NCBI GenBank assembly: GCA_029945375.1
Contig: CM057063.1
Span: forward strand, 2,229,894 to 2,293,893
Reading direction: 5' to 3'
DNA from: Agaricus subrufescens
Taxonomy: Eukaryota; Basidiomycota; Agaricomycetes; Agaricales; Agaricaceae
DNA: 64,000 nt
The position numbers and the translations under genes are program-made. The notes below the pieces were generated by a model. That model searched no databases. It was not told the DNA's origin and saw only the letters and a list, made by a program, of their open reading frames with translations. Positions 24,284 to 35,794 of this stretch are shown here, piece by piece; position 1 is the stretch's first letter, and every line of letters begins with the position of its first letter.

Positions 24284-27200
24284 CTAACATTCTGAATTCT
24301 CACTATCATAGTCCCCACCAACAATACTCTTGTTGTGGCCCTCATGAATGTTGGGGGTAGGTTTCTTTGTGTGACCATTGCCAACTGCATAGTCTGCCAT
24401 CTCTTCACCAAAGATTTCCTCTATCGCAAAATATACCCCATACTCTTCATTTGCTAAGTGATTCATTACCCAATCATACAACCTTTTTAGGTATGCTTCA
24501 GGCGTAATGATATAATTTATCTGAAACCTGGGCATAGTTGTGACATCTGCACTTGTTGCCTCTGCAATCCGCAGCCTAATCATGTTCAACGCATGTATGA
24601 ATTTTGAAGCTACCAGTCGTCAATCCATCAAATCAATCCGGACATTTTAATAAATAACATACTATGTTTAGATGTCCAGGGATCCCCAAAGCCCATGCTG
24701 GGGGTGCGGTTTTGTCGTAAAGGGGACGTGTCATCCAATATTGCCATGATATAGGTGGTTACCATTGTAATAAATGGCTCTCGTTGTTTCATACCCTTCT
24801 TGAGCCCATTGGGTGGTACCCAACGCCAGCTTCGGATTGTGCGGTTCACGTCACTTGAACCCATGTCACCAGTTACCTGATATCGAGTCTCCATTGAGAT
24901 ATAGATATTTGGGAGGATTCCAGTGAACAAAATTGCCCAGACTAGGGCCATGTGATGTCGCCAGTTGTCCTTATCATAATTCTTCTCCGCCCACTCATAA
25001 ACCTCCACCACATACTTGTGGGAACCTTTTGTTCTATATGCGGCAAGACTTGCATGGGCAATGGACCACTCGCTTGGAAGTACTGTTCTATCCCATAGGC
25101 CTTTCATTCCAGACAACTTCATGGGGATGCTCCAAGGCGTCCCCTTTGCTGCACTAGCTAAATTGGCCGCTGCGTGTTGAATTTGTGTGCCATCGTATGC
25201 AGGTCTAGGTAACTGTGCCATATCAATAGACATCCAATGGAGATGAGATACAACATGGCGCGTCTTTCTTGCACTTTTTGATGGTGGATGCCAAGGCACA
25301 AATTCAACTTTGAGATTCTGCATGGTGATTGATAATATATTTGCCATGACCCCCGATAGGTCAGGATCTGGGATCGCAAGAAGGGCGGTTATTTCAGGCA
25401 TTGCAATTTGCAACGAAGTAATGAAAGCGCCATGTTTCCACAAGGGAGCGGAGACCAGGGAACCTGGCTGAACAATTTTGATGATTTGTTTTGCAAGTTC
25501 TTCATAGGTCAGTGATTCTGTGACATGGACCCCATCTTCAAGATCGCCTAGAGGGTTTTCGGATACACATGAAAGCAAAGCGGCATATGTGAGAGCATAG
25601 CGACCACCATATGATAGGGGATTGCCCTCTTTTGCCCACTTTTTTAGGGCAATTTGTCGTGACTCTGCATATTCTGGTCCAGGAGAGCGGGCGCGCTTTT
25701 GTTTGAACATGTCATTCTTGACCTTTCGGGTAACAAAGTTCTTGCAATCATCAATAAAAAGAGATACGCAGTATGCCATGAGCGAGAATGATCTCTTTTC
25801 AGACTCATTGGTCTCAGATACAAAAGGTGGGGGTGGTTTTGAAAGGACAATAGCCATGGCGAGATGGGCATAAAATTGCTGTAGATTCTGTCAGCGCCTA
25901 TGACATCATTGTCAATCAGAAAAGAAACATACATTGAAATGTCTTTCATCATAACGAAATAGCTGCGTAGCGCGTGATGAAGAAGGCGGGTTTGATGCAT
26001 TTTGGCCTATAGGCCAGTTCTGTGCACAAATCTGATAGTAATTCCCGTTGACAATAACCACAATATCTGGATTAAAACAGGGTAAACCATCTGTAACCAA
26101 GGATCTGCCAATCCAGAGTGGTGACATGAGTGATGAGGCAATGACTGCGGCGTTGCCTGTGTGTAGATAGTTAAGACCACGCTCTACCACAGAACAGAGT
26201 TCAACAATTAGCGCATGCTTGAATTTTTTCCTTGGGTAAAGCGTTGCCCCTTTCGTGAATATGAGGTTCAAGAAGGCTGTTAGAGGAAATGTGGTCCACA
26301 AATAGAGGGCTGGAAAGGCCTGATTGACGCAATCTCAGTAATAAAAAAATCACATTAATCATGAGAACATACAGATGGTCGGAATAGCTCGATATGCGTC
26401 TCTAGAACTGTGCGGGTACTTGCATGGTCCCACATACGGAGTAAAGGTCCAATAATTTCTTCTATGACAACACTGTGGCAGGTGAAAAGGTGGTGGACAG
26501 TACATTAAATCAAAAACTTACGATCCATATCTACGGGATGGGTGCAGGGCCATCAAATCTATGCAGTAGACGTTCTCCAGGCGAAGGTCATGATTTAAAT
26601 CGCTACATGCAATCTTCTGTTGAAATGCATCATGGGGCATTTGAACTTTGCAAGCGGCAAGAGCAGTATCAGCGCGTTGGACAAAGCTACCACCGGGGAT
26701 AGCCCACTGGCCAGCCAACGCTGTTGTCACATTGCCAAGCTGCACGTCATGATGTTGTGTGATTCGACCTCGTGTATGATGCATAATGGAATTATAGCCT
26801 TGGGACGATATTGGGCGGATTACGTGAGCGTTCCCAGATAAATAATAGGTAGATTCTGGGTCCCTGTCAACCAAGTTGGAAATCAACGGGATGGTTTCAT
26901 TTGTGTTCCTGAGGTGATTATTGAGTCGCGCAACAATGGGGTAGCATGTAGACATTAGTCCTTTGGCCTGAAAGTGTCCTACCGTCCTGAGGCCGGCCTG
27001 TGGATAAAAGTGAAAGGGGGTGGAGGCTTGGTGTTCGGATTCATTGGAATCATCTATCAAGGGGCTAGAGGGGACTAGGGGCGTGGGGGGATTAAAAGCC
27101 TGCTGTAGTTTGGCCGCTTTAACAAGAATGCCAAATGCCTGAGGTGACCCTTCATATGCCGGATCATGAGTGTCAACAATATAGCCACGATCGCTATATA

Positions 27201-28523
27201 CTCGGTTATCATAAACATGTGGGAGAACATCTGCCTTGTCAGTGTCCAGAATTTCTTGAACCTGGGTATCTGACAACCGATTTCTGGACTCTGGGTCCAG
27301 AGAGTCAAATAGTCCACCGGGATAAGCCCCCATGAGCCCATCAAAGTCAGCACCATACCAACTATCGACCTCGTTGATCCTTTCTCACAAGTTAGAAACT
27401 TAAGAACTAAGAGAGGATGAAACAAACCTGATATGTGTGGCAAGAGCAACATTAACATAGCAGATACGGGACCAATCTCTGTCTGTATCCCATGTTATTC
27501 TTTCTTGAACAAGATTAACTCCTAGTCGGCTGTTTTGTCCAAAGCGCGAGGTGATACAAATGGGGTATCTGGATGGGAAGAAGCTGTCCTCCTTGTAAGA
27601 GTCTGGTGCCTCTGCAACCCAAGTATAGTATTGCGATACAATTGTTCCATCTAGTGACTTAAGATCCTGAAGGTTCAGGTCTAAGTAGCGGTTGCTTTGA
27701 AATTTTCAAAATATTTAGAAAATTGGAGAATGCGACATTTTTATTATAAAACTTACAATATATTAGACACATTTTCATATTTTGCGTCCATAACATCAGG
27801 ATACATTTCTGACACCAGGATGTCCCTATAATTCATTTGTTTCAGGCAATGCACCAGAAACATTTTTGTGTGCCGTTGTTGGGTAAGAGAGAGGCATGTT
27901 GTTTTGGAGTGATTGTGATTTGAAGTTGGGGGCGTCTCAATGTGATGTTGCGCATCTGAATCTTCACGGGGTATAAATGCCAACCATGCGTCTTCTCCTG
28001 CACCAGTCTTTCCAATCCTCATCATGGCCCCAACCGGATTGAATCCTAGCACAACATGTTTGGTTGTAAAATTACGATGGCTGTCCTTGAGGTCCATTTT
28101 GAATGAGAAATTGTGGTGGGTATCCAATGCCAGAATCACTGGGGCCAGGCCTAAGCCACGGCTAACACATACAAGCAAGTCCAGATAAGTGGCATCTGTA
28201 TCCCAGAACATTGTTTTTGAATCCACCGGAACAACATGTCGAGATCCATAGACAATCTTGTGACGACTCTGAAGAGTTTGGATGGCCGCTGTGGTGTTGT
28301 TGTCCTTGAACATTCTTTCCAGGGTGGAAAGGTCAATGTCGCTACAAGCTGCACTACGAAACCTTTGCATTGCAACCTCGTATGAATCTTGTGGACAAAA
28401 AAGAGCTGCCGAATAAGCCTCTGTCTGGTCAAATGGATCATCAGTATGAAGCTCATCTGGTATTAATCCAATATCAAAGGCGGTATCTAGGGAAGCGCTG
28501 CTGGGTGTGACAGTTGCGGGCAT
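24284..28523 (-). CDS. Unrecognised giant protein (1306 aa), seven exons
   Basis: Exons: 27757-28523, 27428-27694, 26522-27379, 26373-26472, 25933-26319, 24663-25878 and 24284-24609. They sum to 3921 bases, which is 1306 codons plus a stop, with all phases agreeing and no internal stop. Introns are GT-AG. The start is an ATG 123 bases downstream of the preceding gene's stop. The protein is mostly globular, without signal peptide or obvious transmembrane helix. It has a basic, nuclear-signal-like patch (FKQKRARSPGPEY) in exon 6 and an acidic C-terminal end (DYDSENSEC). I do not recognise any domain. Its full coding integrity in a relic-rich region argues for recent function. It may form a unit with the OrsD-like gene upstream on the same strand. 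Confidence 0.8.
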
Positions 28524-28645
28524 GGTGGCAGTATGGACTGGGTTGAAATGGCAATCATAGAATAGTAACGGCAGTTATGTCTAGCACAATTTACGTAGAC
28601 TGTACGTTTCAGAGGATTCTAAGGTGTAATTAGAAATCCAAGTGA

Positions 28646-31600
28646 TTACGGCCCATCTCCTTTTTGCGTGGCCTTACGCTTCTGGACCTTGAGCTTCTGA
28701 GGCCTCGGCGGGGCTGATTCTTGAACATTTTTATGCAATTAGAGAGCTATCACGGCGCCACAGTGCAAGTCTTACCAGGGCTGCGTATTTCTTGCGGTTT
28801 ATCTCTTTTAAGACTGGATGAACTTGGCCTTTTTACAGGTGTTACAACCTTGCCTATTATAAATCATATGACGAAAAACAATTATTCAGTTTAGAAGTTA
28901 TTGGCTAGCAAGGAGATGACTCACGTTCGGATGAATCATAATCAGGCATTTCATTAGAAATAGGGTCATGATCGTCCAACCTATGACTACTTGAGGACGG
29001 CACTAATGCTATTAGTTTGCAATGCAAAGCGGACAGAAGATCGTTATATTCTACCGGGCTCTGTGTTGGTGTCCATTGGTTTTTGGACACGTGTTTGAGT
29101 AGCAAAAGTAACTACTGACAATCAAGAATTGAGCACATACAACATTATGAAAAAGATGAGAAAAGGACATACCCCTATTAGTATTTTCTGATGAAATCTA
29201 TGTGAAAGATAAATTATTATATTATAATTACATCGTTAATAAATAATAATGACTTGCCGTTTCTTCCTGTCTTTGCTTAGTAGAGCCGCCTTTTGCTAAA
29301 GAGGCCTATTTGCATTGGTAAGGACGGTAGTTTATCAAATATGTGAACTCCCTTTTACTTTTTGTTTATCTTTCTTTTTTTTGTCCCCACCGGCCTTCTT
29401 CTTTCCTTTCCCTTTGGCATCGGTTTTAGTTTTTGAGGATTCCTATACATATTGTCAAGTCTAGTGGGTAATTCTCGGAAAACAACAAAGCAGTAACATA
29501 CAGTCACTTTCACACGATCATCTTCAGTGCGAACCTTTATGGCAGTTAGAATATATTCTATTTAGGAGTAAATGCGTTTTTCTTGCCTGACTATTTTTCT
29601 TATTTTTCATTTCCGTCCATCCATCCAGTCGTTTGTAAAAGGAGAGCTCTGCATTGGTGGGTTCATCGCAACTATATTGTGGGTTCAAGGGATCAATGTC
29701 ATCCCACTGGACCCCAGNNNNNNNNNNNNNNNNNNNNNNNNNNNNNNNNNNNNNNNNNNNNNNNNNNNNNNNNNNNNNNNNNNNNNNNNNNNNNNNNNNN
29801 NNNNNNNNNNNNNNNNNTAGGGCCATCTTGAATAAGGAACGGGCTTGGGTCGAGGTGTTGGTATATTGAAGACAAGTGAGTTCGGTACCACGAGCTGGAG
29901 CACCACCGTTGATGTGAATGAGAGCACAAATCTTCTGTAGAACTGAGCAGTAGTCGTGATACCACATGCGCAACCGAGCCAAGTTCCAGATAGGCGCACC
30001 CGCAGAGTCAAAACCATGGACATAGCCCTTCCTCAAGACAGGATCCGACATGATCGCTTGGACTAAATCATGCCTCCGGGCGAGGAGATCCTTGTTGCGG
30101 TGATCGTGGAAGATGTTGAAACCCGGTGTGGTAATGGTGAGGTCATCGTAGATTGTCTCATACTCGACAAAGATGTCTTTCCCCAAGAAAACGTCACGAT
30201 ATAAAGATTGGAAGGTGGAAAGGATGAGGCTTCGACCCATAGCCCTGATGCTGTCCATTGAGATGCGGCTGCCACGAAAGACAAGTTCTGTGCCCTCAGG
30301 ATTTGCCCAAAAGGAGGAGGGGAGCGATATTGTGGACATAGCAAAGGAAGTGGCGAGGTGCTGGGTGCTCCTGATGGTGTTAAAGGGGGTGGGGTCCACC
30401 TTCTCCGTGAACATAAACTGCAGAGAGTCACAACCAAGAAGCAGTGTGGGGTATGTGTGCATTTCACGAAGTACCGCAAGGCGCATCAAGTGCGTAAAAG
30501 CGGCTAGAACAGGCGTGATGTCCTTTGGGTGAGCCCAAGATAAGTCGGACTTGATTGAAGATAGCACAACAAAGCACATGGTGGGGTCCCCGATAGAATT
30601 GACGTTCTTGGAGGGGAGCCAACAATAGCCCCATACCATCATGAGCAGAGCATGGATGTGGCTGCTGATGACCCCGAGGTTGACATCCTTGGTGTTAGTG
30701 ACGGTGGTTATGAGGTCCTGAATGCAACGGGCTATGTGGGGGGGGAGTGGGAGAACATAGGAGCCACGGGACCGGAGTAGGAAACCAATGAGACGAGTGG
30801 CAAAATTGGCATATTTTTCAAGGGTACTTGGGTTCTGGTGCGAGGAAAAGGGGTCATTGGTAATCCCACTGGTAAACGTGTGAGCTTGACTGGGTCTGAT
30901 ATTATAAGTTAACCCTTACCTTTTAAGCGGATCAGGCGTGTTCAGCCTCTGAAGGAGGAGAAGTGGAGTCTGCGCGATCAGCTGGGTACAGTTCTGAAAT
31001 AGATGGAGTACAGCTTCTTGAAGCCAGGGCAAAGCTTGCTTGATTTTGTCGAGGTCAACGAGGGCTCGAAGGTCTTCCATTTTATGTCCTCTCACATGCT
31101 CCGGCCACTTGGTGACCCTCAAGAAATCGGAGAGCACACGAGGGTCCTGCAAGGAGGGCTGATGGTCAGTGACTGCGGCCTTGATGAGGGATTCCCTCTC
31201 AATGAGCCACTGTGGGTTGTAGGACTCTATGCCAGAGGGCGGAACGGTCGGTTTAACGGGGAAGTAGCTATTGTTCTTTTGATTGTCAAAACGCTGAGCA
31301 GAAATGATTTCATATGCAGATGGTGGACCTCGGTTCTTGTGGTCTTGCAAATGGTGCTTCGTCATGGAACCTTGGGTACGATAGAGCTTTTTGCAGTTTT
31401 CAAAGGGACACTGCAAAACTTGGTAGATGGGAAGCCCAGTGATGGGAGATATCTCGGTATGGAGTGGAATATCAGGGAGATGGTCTCGGATACAGAGCTC
31501 CTTGCAAGCTTTCTCGAGGGATGCACGCGCCAGCATCTGCTTGAATACCGAATGGTGGATCTTGACATGGTTCAAAGCGGTGCTAGGAACAAGGGCAATA

Positions 31601-32599
31601 CCACACTCCAGACAGAGAAGGAGTAGGATCAATTTGTCGTAGTAGAGCCCAATGGAACTGAGGTAGGGATGGGTACCCAATCCATTACCGATGTGGGGTG
31701 GGCTTGCCTAATTTAATTATGACTTGAGCGTGAGGACCTCTTAAACCCAAGATGTGTACTTACCGGACCTTCGGCACTCTCAGAGGTGGATGAGACACCT
31801 GGGGGTGTACTGACGCCAGGGACCACCTGAAAAAAAAGGAGGTTCGTGAGTGAACAAGGCATTCAGAGACAAAAGTGAGAGACATTTACAGCGGATGGAC
31901 TAATTTCTGGGTTACCCGAAACATGTACGGCGTTACCCAGAGCAGTGGAAAGCTAAGAGGAATAGTGAGTATGAGTGTGCATGTAGGTGTAGGCAGTGGT
32001 GCTCACGCTATTGGTGGTGTATCCGTGGACACCTGGGGCCATACTGACGCCAGGGATCACCTGAAAAAAAAAAAAGAAGACAGGTTCGTGAATGAAGAAG
32101 GTATTCGGGAACAAACGTGAGAGACACTTACAGCGGATGGACTAAATTTTGGTTTACCCTCAATGGATACGGCGTTACCCAGAGCAGTGGAAAGCTAGGA
32201 GGGATAGTGAGTATGGGTGGGCATGCGGCCGGTGGTACTCACGCTATTGGTGACGTATCCGTGGACAGCTGGGGTACCCAGATCGCTGCCTGATACCTGG
32301 TAGTGTCGATTGAGTTTGAGGGATTTCAAGTTAAAAAGGATACTCCTTACCGATGACTCCCTGACCTGGAAGAGGTTACATATTTCTTCAGGTTGGACTA
32401 TCAAATTGCCGGATTCATCCTTGAATAGATCAGTGGAAGGCAGAGGTTCGTTGATGAGAGGGATAAATACAAGATAGTCGGGTGGAACCTTAGAGCAAAC
32501 CTTGAAGTGCTCGTAGAGGTCATCTATTTCAGTAAATCTGCTGCCGCAAAATCCACAATGGTATAGAACAGGTGCGTTGGAATCAGGAGAGGCTGACAT
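28646..32599 (-). CDS. OrsD-like C2H2 protein, interrupted by the assembly gap
   Basis: Exons I can place: 32351-32599, 32243-32296, 32132-32194, 32007-32060, 31890-31952, 31764-31826, 30920-31707 and 30895 down to the gap. All are phase-consistent. The N-terminus has a Cys2-His-Cys finger (YHCGFCGS...HFKVC). Exon 7 has the paired zinc sites typical of OrsD-type proteins (LLCLECGIALVP...HVKIHH, then LQCPFENCKKLYRTQGSMTKHH). The following region ends at the gap just after GGAPARGTEL, which resembles box I of tyrosine recombinases. After the gap there is a short segment and then several small Lys/Ser-rich exons (for example KGKGKKKAGGDKKKK and RPQKLKVQKRKATQK) ending in TAA at 28646-28648. The joining of the small exons is uncertain. 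OrsD-type genes are numerous in Agaricomycetes; their role is poorly known. Confidence 0.7.
29718..29817. other. Assembly gap (100 N)
   Basis: Exactly 100 unknown bases, the usual placeholder for a gap of unknown size. It falls inside the OrsD-like gene, directly after the GGAPARGTEL block, so the missing part may hold the most informative domain. Confidence 0.99.
31826..32296 (-). repeat. Tandem exon duplication inside the OrsD-like gene
   Basis: Two units of about 235 bp, each with a 54-base exon and a 63-base exon, repeat head to tail (starting at 32296 and 32060), and a third partial unit begins at 31826. The encoded pairs are PAVHGYVTNS + LSTALGNAVSIEG and PGVHGYTTNS + LSTALGNAVHVSG. 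The introns are duplicated too, including the poly(T) tract before each acceptor. Confidence 0.88.
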
Positions 32600-33286
32600 A
32601 TTTGCGATGATGTTTGCGATGAATGCTGAGACAAGAGCAGTAGTAGGGGTTGAAGAACGATAATGGGGTCTTCAAGGAGGTTTCGTTACAATATTGGGCG
32701 CTTTTATATTCCGGATTTCATATACGACTCCTGAGAATACGGCTCTCCTGATGAAAGATCAGGTACATTCTTGTACCTGTATCTATTTAAAAACTTAGGC
32801 AGGAGTAATTCAAAGGTTTAGCGTGTCTTTGTTTTCTGCTAATGGGAGGGGACAATACGACATGAGAATATCTAAATAGTACAAGTTCTATCCCGGGACA
32901 TGAGAGCGTTTTTTGGTGCTGCAGTTGCAGAGACTAGCTATTTAGGGGGTAATGAACGCCTGGTAGGGCAATGGGTTGGGGCGCGGATGTAGATTCCACG
33001 GGTACCTGATTATCTATTATCTTTTGGAGCCGAGGCCGGTAACTGAAATACGGCAGAAAATCGGGGGTCAATCTCTCATTATCTGAGGGGTTTTCATGTC
33101 CAATTTGATCTCATTGCGTCGGCTTTGTCGGGGGATCAGATGTATGGACATTGGGAACAGAAGAGTAGACTCTTTATCAAGATTGCGGATCGGATCACGT
33201 GATTTCATTCCGTCTTACGGAGAGCAGAAGGATCTCATATGATCCAAGGATAGAGGCGGCACTCAGAGGTGTTATATATATTATAT
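32600..33286. other. No supported gene
   Basis: Upstream region of the OrsD-like gene. No recognisable frame. Confidence 0.45.
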
Positions 33287-33702
33287 CTAGATAGACATTG
33301 GACATTTGGCACATCTACGATGCTCAAGCGGACTATCAAATAGTACCTCTATATCGGCAAGGTCCTCAGGTCCAAGTTGTCCTTGTTGAGCAAGATGCGC
33401 TTTTGCCCTAGAAAGAAAGGGCATCATGCCCAGAATGACCCACTGTGCGGATTTGGATGCCTGTTCCCCGCCCATGCCACGGAAGGTGGTGGCTTCCAGT
33501 GATTGTAGATGATCCAGGCTCAGAGGCTGAAGTCTGTGGGCACGCTTCTCCAGGAGGACCTTCTTGGTTGGTGAGGCAGCGTCCACGGTGGAAAAAAGGT
33601 CCTCTGTGTTGAGCGTTTACCAATGGTGATCCTGTCTACAGAGGGGTTAGGCCTTGATTGTGTGAGGGAGGGGCTGCTGCTGAATGCTTGGGGGGTAGGC
33701 AT
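33287..33702 (-). pseudogene. Truncated paralogue of the BAH-PHD gene
   Basis: The C-terminal part (SLEATTFRGMGG...ALIGN to SLEHTICRGMAG, then a closing CAKC) matches the last exon of the neighbouring BAH-PHD gene. The N-terminal part from ATG 33700-33702 (ending VDRITIG) matches that gene's first exon (ending VESINIG). The BAH domain and the PHD finger between them are missing, and the two remaining parts are in different frames separated by only about 17 bases. It is best read as an internally deleted, dead copy, unless an unusual splice joins them. Confidence 0.6.
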
Positions 33703-33906
33703 TGCGTTAAGGAATAAGTAAAGAGGCTTTGACACAAGTGCTGAAATGTAAAACCTTAATGAACGATACCGCTTTTCCGGATCATGAGGCTTAGACGTAT
33801 TCTATGGGACGGGAACCAGTGAGATAGCTATATATGGTTTATTTTTTTCAAAAGAACAAAAACGAGAAGTAAAGCAATCCTAAACATAGACCCCGTAAGG
33901 TCCCGC

Positions 33907-34975
33907 TCAACAAGCCCCATCGCATCGGGGACAAAGACGAGACTCGGCCGGGTGGAGGTAGTAAGATTGTAAATGTTCATATGTTTCTTCATCAACACGT
34001 TCGTCTTGATCGTACTGGCACTTGGCATGGAGGAGGAGAGGTCGCATGCCTGGTATAGACCACTTGAGAGCATCTTCGACCGGATGCCCTGCCATACCTC
34101 TACAGATCGTGTGTTCCAAAGATGTGATCATATCCTTAACAAGAAGATCGTGGCCTGTTGGTGCCTCGGAGTCTTCAGTATCCGGGTTAGATGCCTTTGT
34201 ACAATCTAAATGATACCACTGCTGACAGTCTTTGCACCAGCGTTGATGATCTTTTTCTGGGTCATATGGTTTGAGGCAGATACAAGTGGTTATGACACCC
34301 TGGATTCGGTGAGTATAAGGCTTCACAGTTGATTCATACACCATACGCACCTCAATAACCCAGATGTTATCTTCGGGTATATACGTGAGGGTCCATCGGT
34401 TGAACCAATCACATGTGGTGAAAAGGGCGCCCACTTCTGTACCGTCGACTAATTTATATATATCCGCTTTGCCTGGTTCGTCATGCCATGCTTGTTTAGC
34501 GGTCATAAATGTAAAAAGATTGATGAGACGTACATTCTACTGCGTCGATATGGATACGATCCTCGTGGTTTGAGAGCAGCAGTTCTGTACCAGCCATGCA
34601 GTCAAGTAGTCCACGGCTCCTACAAAAATTGAGAAGCCAGTGCAGGGGCTTGGGATGGATGGCTTACTTGTCTACTAAGTTCGGGAGGTTACTCGCTTCT
34701 TGAAACCCGTAATACCAAACTCCAACGACCCATTTATTTGACCCTTGAGCGTGGAGTGATTTCACTCTCATGAGCCATGGCTTAACCCGAGCATTCTTCG
34801 GAGGGCGTATAAAGATACTGGGTATAGTGAGATGATTGTAAGTGGTTGAATCGGGTGTTAGAGCTTCTTACTCGTCGCCGGGGGCCACTAATTCAGAGTT
34901 AGAGGGTGTACCGATATTGATGCTTTCAACCGGGCGATACGTTTTCACGGTGAGGAGAGTTGGGGTTCTGGGCAT
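33907..34975 (-). CDS. BAH-PHD chromatin reader
   Basis: Five exons: 34872-34975, 34668-34817, 34534-34619, 34351-34490 and 33907-34299, total 873 bases (290 aa), all in phase. Residues about 30-165 form a bromo-adjacent homology (BAH) domain (VKPWLMRVKSLHAQG, WVVGVWYYGFQEA, HIDAVESWHDEP, WVIE). A PHD finger follows (CICLKPYD, then WCKDCQQWYHLDC). The tail ends in a CPRC motif. BAH-PHD proteins read histone marks and repress transcription in fungi; the best-known member in Neurospora reads H3K27 methylation. Which mark this one reads cannot be told. A broken copy lies immediately downstream, showing local duplication. Confidence 0.85.
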
Positions 34976-35378
34976 ATTGGTTGAAAGAAACGTTGGGATC
35001 AAGTGAGCTTGAATGTGACGGCTTTGTGAGGGGTTGCGTCATACTTCTTCTGGGGTCTGGAAGCTAAAAGCGTACTGGGGTACACTATTGGAGCCGTAAA
35101 TTTTCTCGTGCATGTAATGTAAATAACGTATTATCTAGGTGTTTTATGTTCCATAGTATACCTATACGGTGGTTTAGAGGGTTGTAATGAGACCTTGTGA
35201 GTTATTGGGAGACTACGACCTCTATGGCCTATCGTCCCAAAGTACAGGATTCATTTTTACTACAGAAGAGTGATGTTGGGTCAACTGGATTCTGTGCGAT
35301 TTCCGGGTCTGGTGAGCCAGAGGAGCCTAGGACTCTATTTTGAATGGGTCTTACTTTATTTATCTTTGCGACATGATG
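34976..35378. other. Intergenic region between divergent genes
   Basis: No coding signal. It should hold the promoters of the BAH-PHD gene (minus) and the small gene at 35455 (plus). Confidence 0.5.
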
Positions 35379-35408
35379 CGATCAGCTGACTAATGCTATA
35401 GGTATAAA
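35379..35408 (+). promoter_or_regulatory. Shared promoter element plus TATA box, copy 1
   Basis: CGATCAGCTGACTAAT (35379-35394) is followed by TATAAA at 35403-35408, 47 bases before the ATG at 35455. The identical 16-mer with a TATA box also precedes the gene at 37820. It contains the E-box-like core CAGCTG. Confidence 0.6.
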
Positions 35409-35454
35409 GAACTGGAGGAGCAAGATTCTCACTTCTCCCCCACCCATTGTCAAC

Positions 35455-35794
35455 ATGGCAAGAATTAGAAAATTCTTCTACTACAACGGCCACGCTGAAA
35501 TCTCCAAGTATCCTGGGTACAAAGTGTGGGTTAAGATCCAGAAGGGGAGACGAGAGCGACTAATAGAGGTAAAGACTCTGGCACAGTAGGTCCCAAGGTC
35601 AGGTAACAAATAATCCAACAGGCCCGTCGGTGGTGGAGTAGTGACGCCAGGGTGGTGGACAGAGAAGAGAAGAAGCCAGTGGTCGAACCCCATCCCTGGG
35701 CTGCTCTGCTCTCTGGGTTTATCCAAGGAACCTGGGAGCCGAAGGTGAGTGACTCAGATTGAGCTTATCTTTGTAAACTTAGGATATGCAATAG
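35455..35794 (+). CDS. Small basic protein (82 aa), three exons
   Basis: Exons 35455-35568, 35622-35744 and 35783-35794, in phase, with GTAAAG...ACAG and GTGAGT...TTAG introns. The product begins MARIRKFFYYNGHAEI, is rich in Arg/Lys and Trp, and ends within three codons of the last junction. There is no signal peptide or known motif. Support comes from the promoter element, clean splice sites and continuous frame. Function unknown. Confidence 0.55.

Noticed and set aside
31003..31626. 207-aa plus-strand frame
   Set aside because: Antisense shadow of the OrsD-like exon 7, which has zinc motifs and in-phase neighbours.
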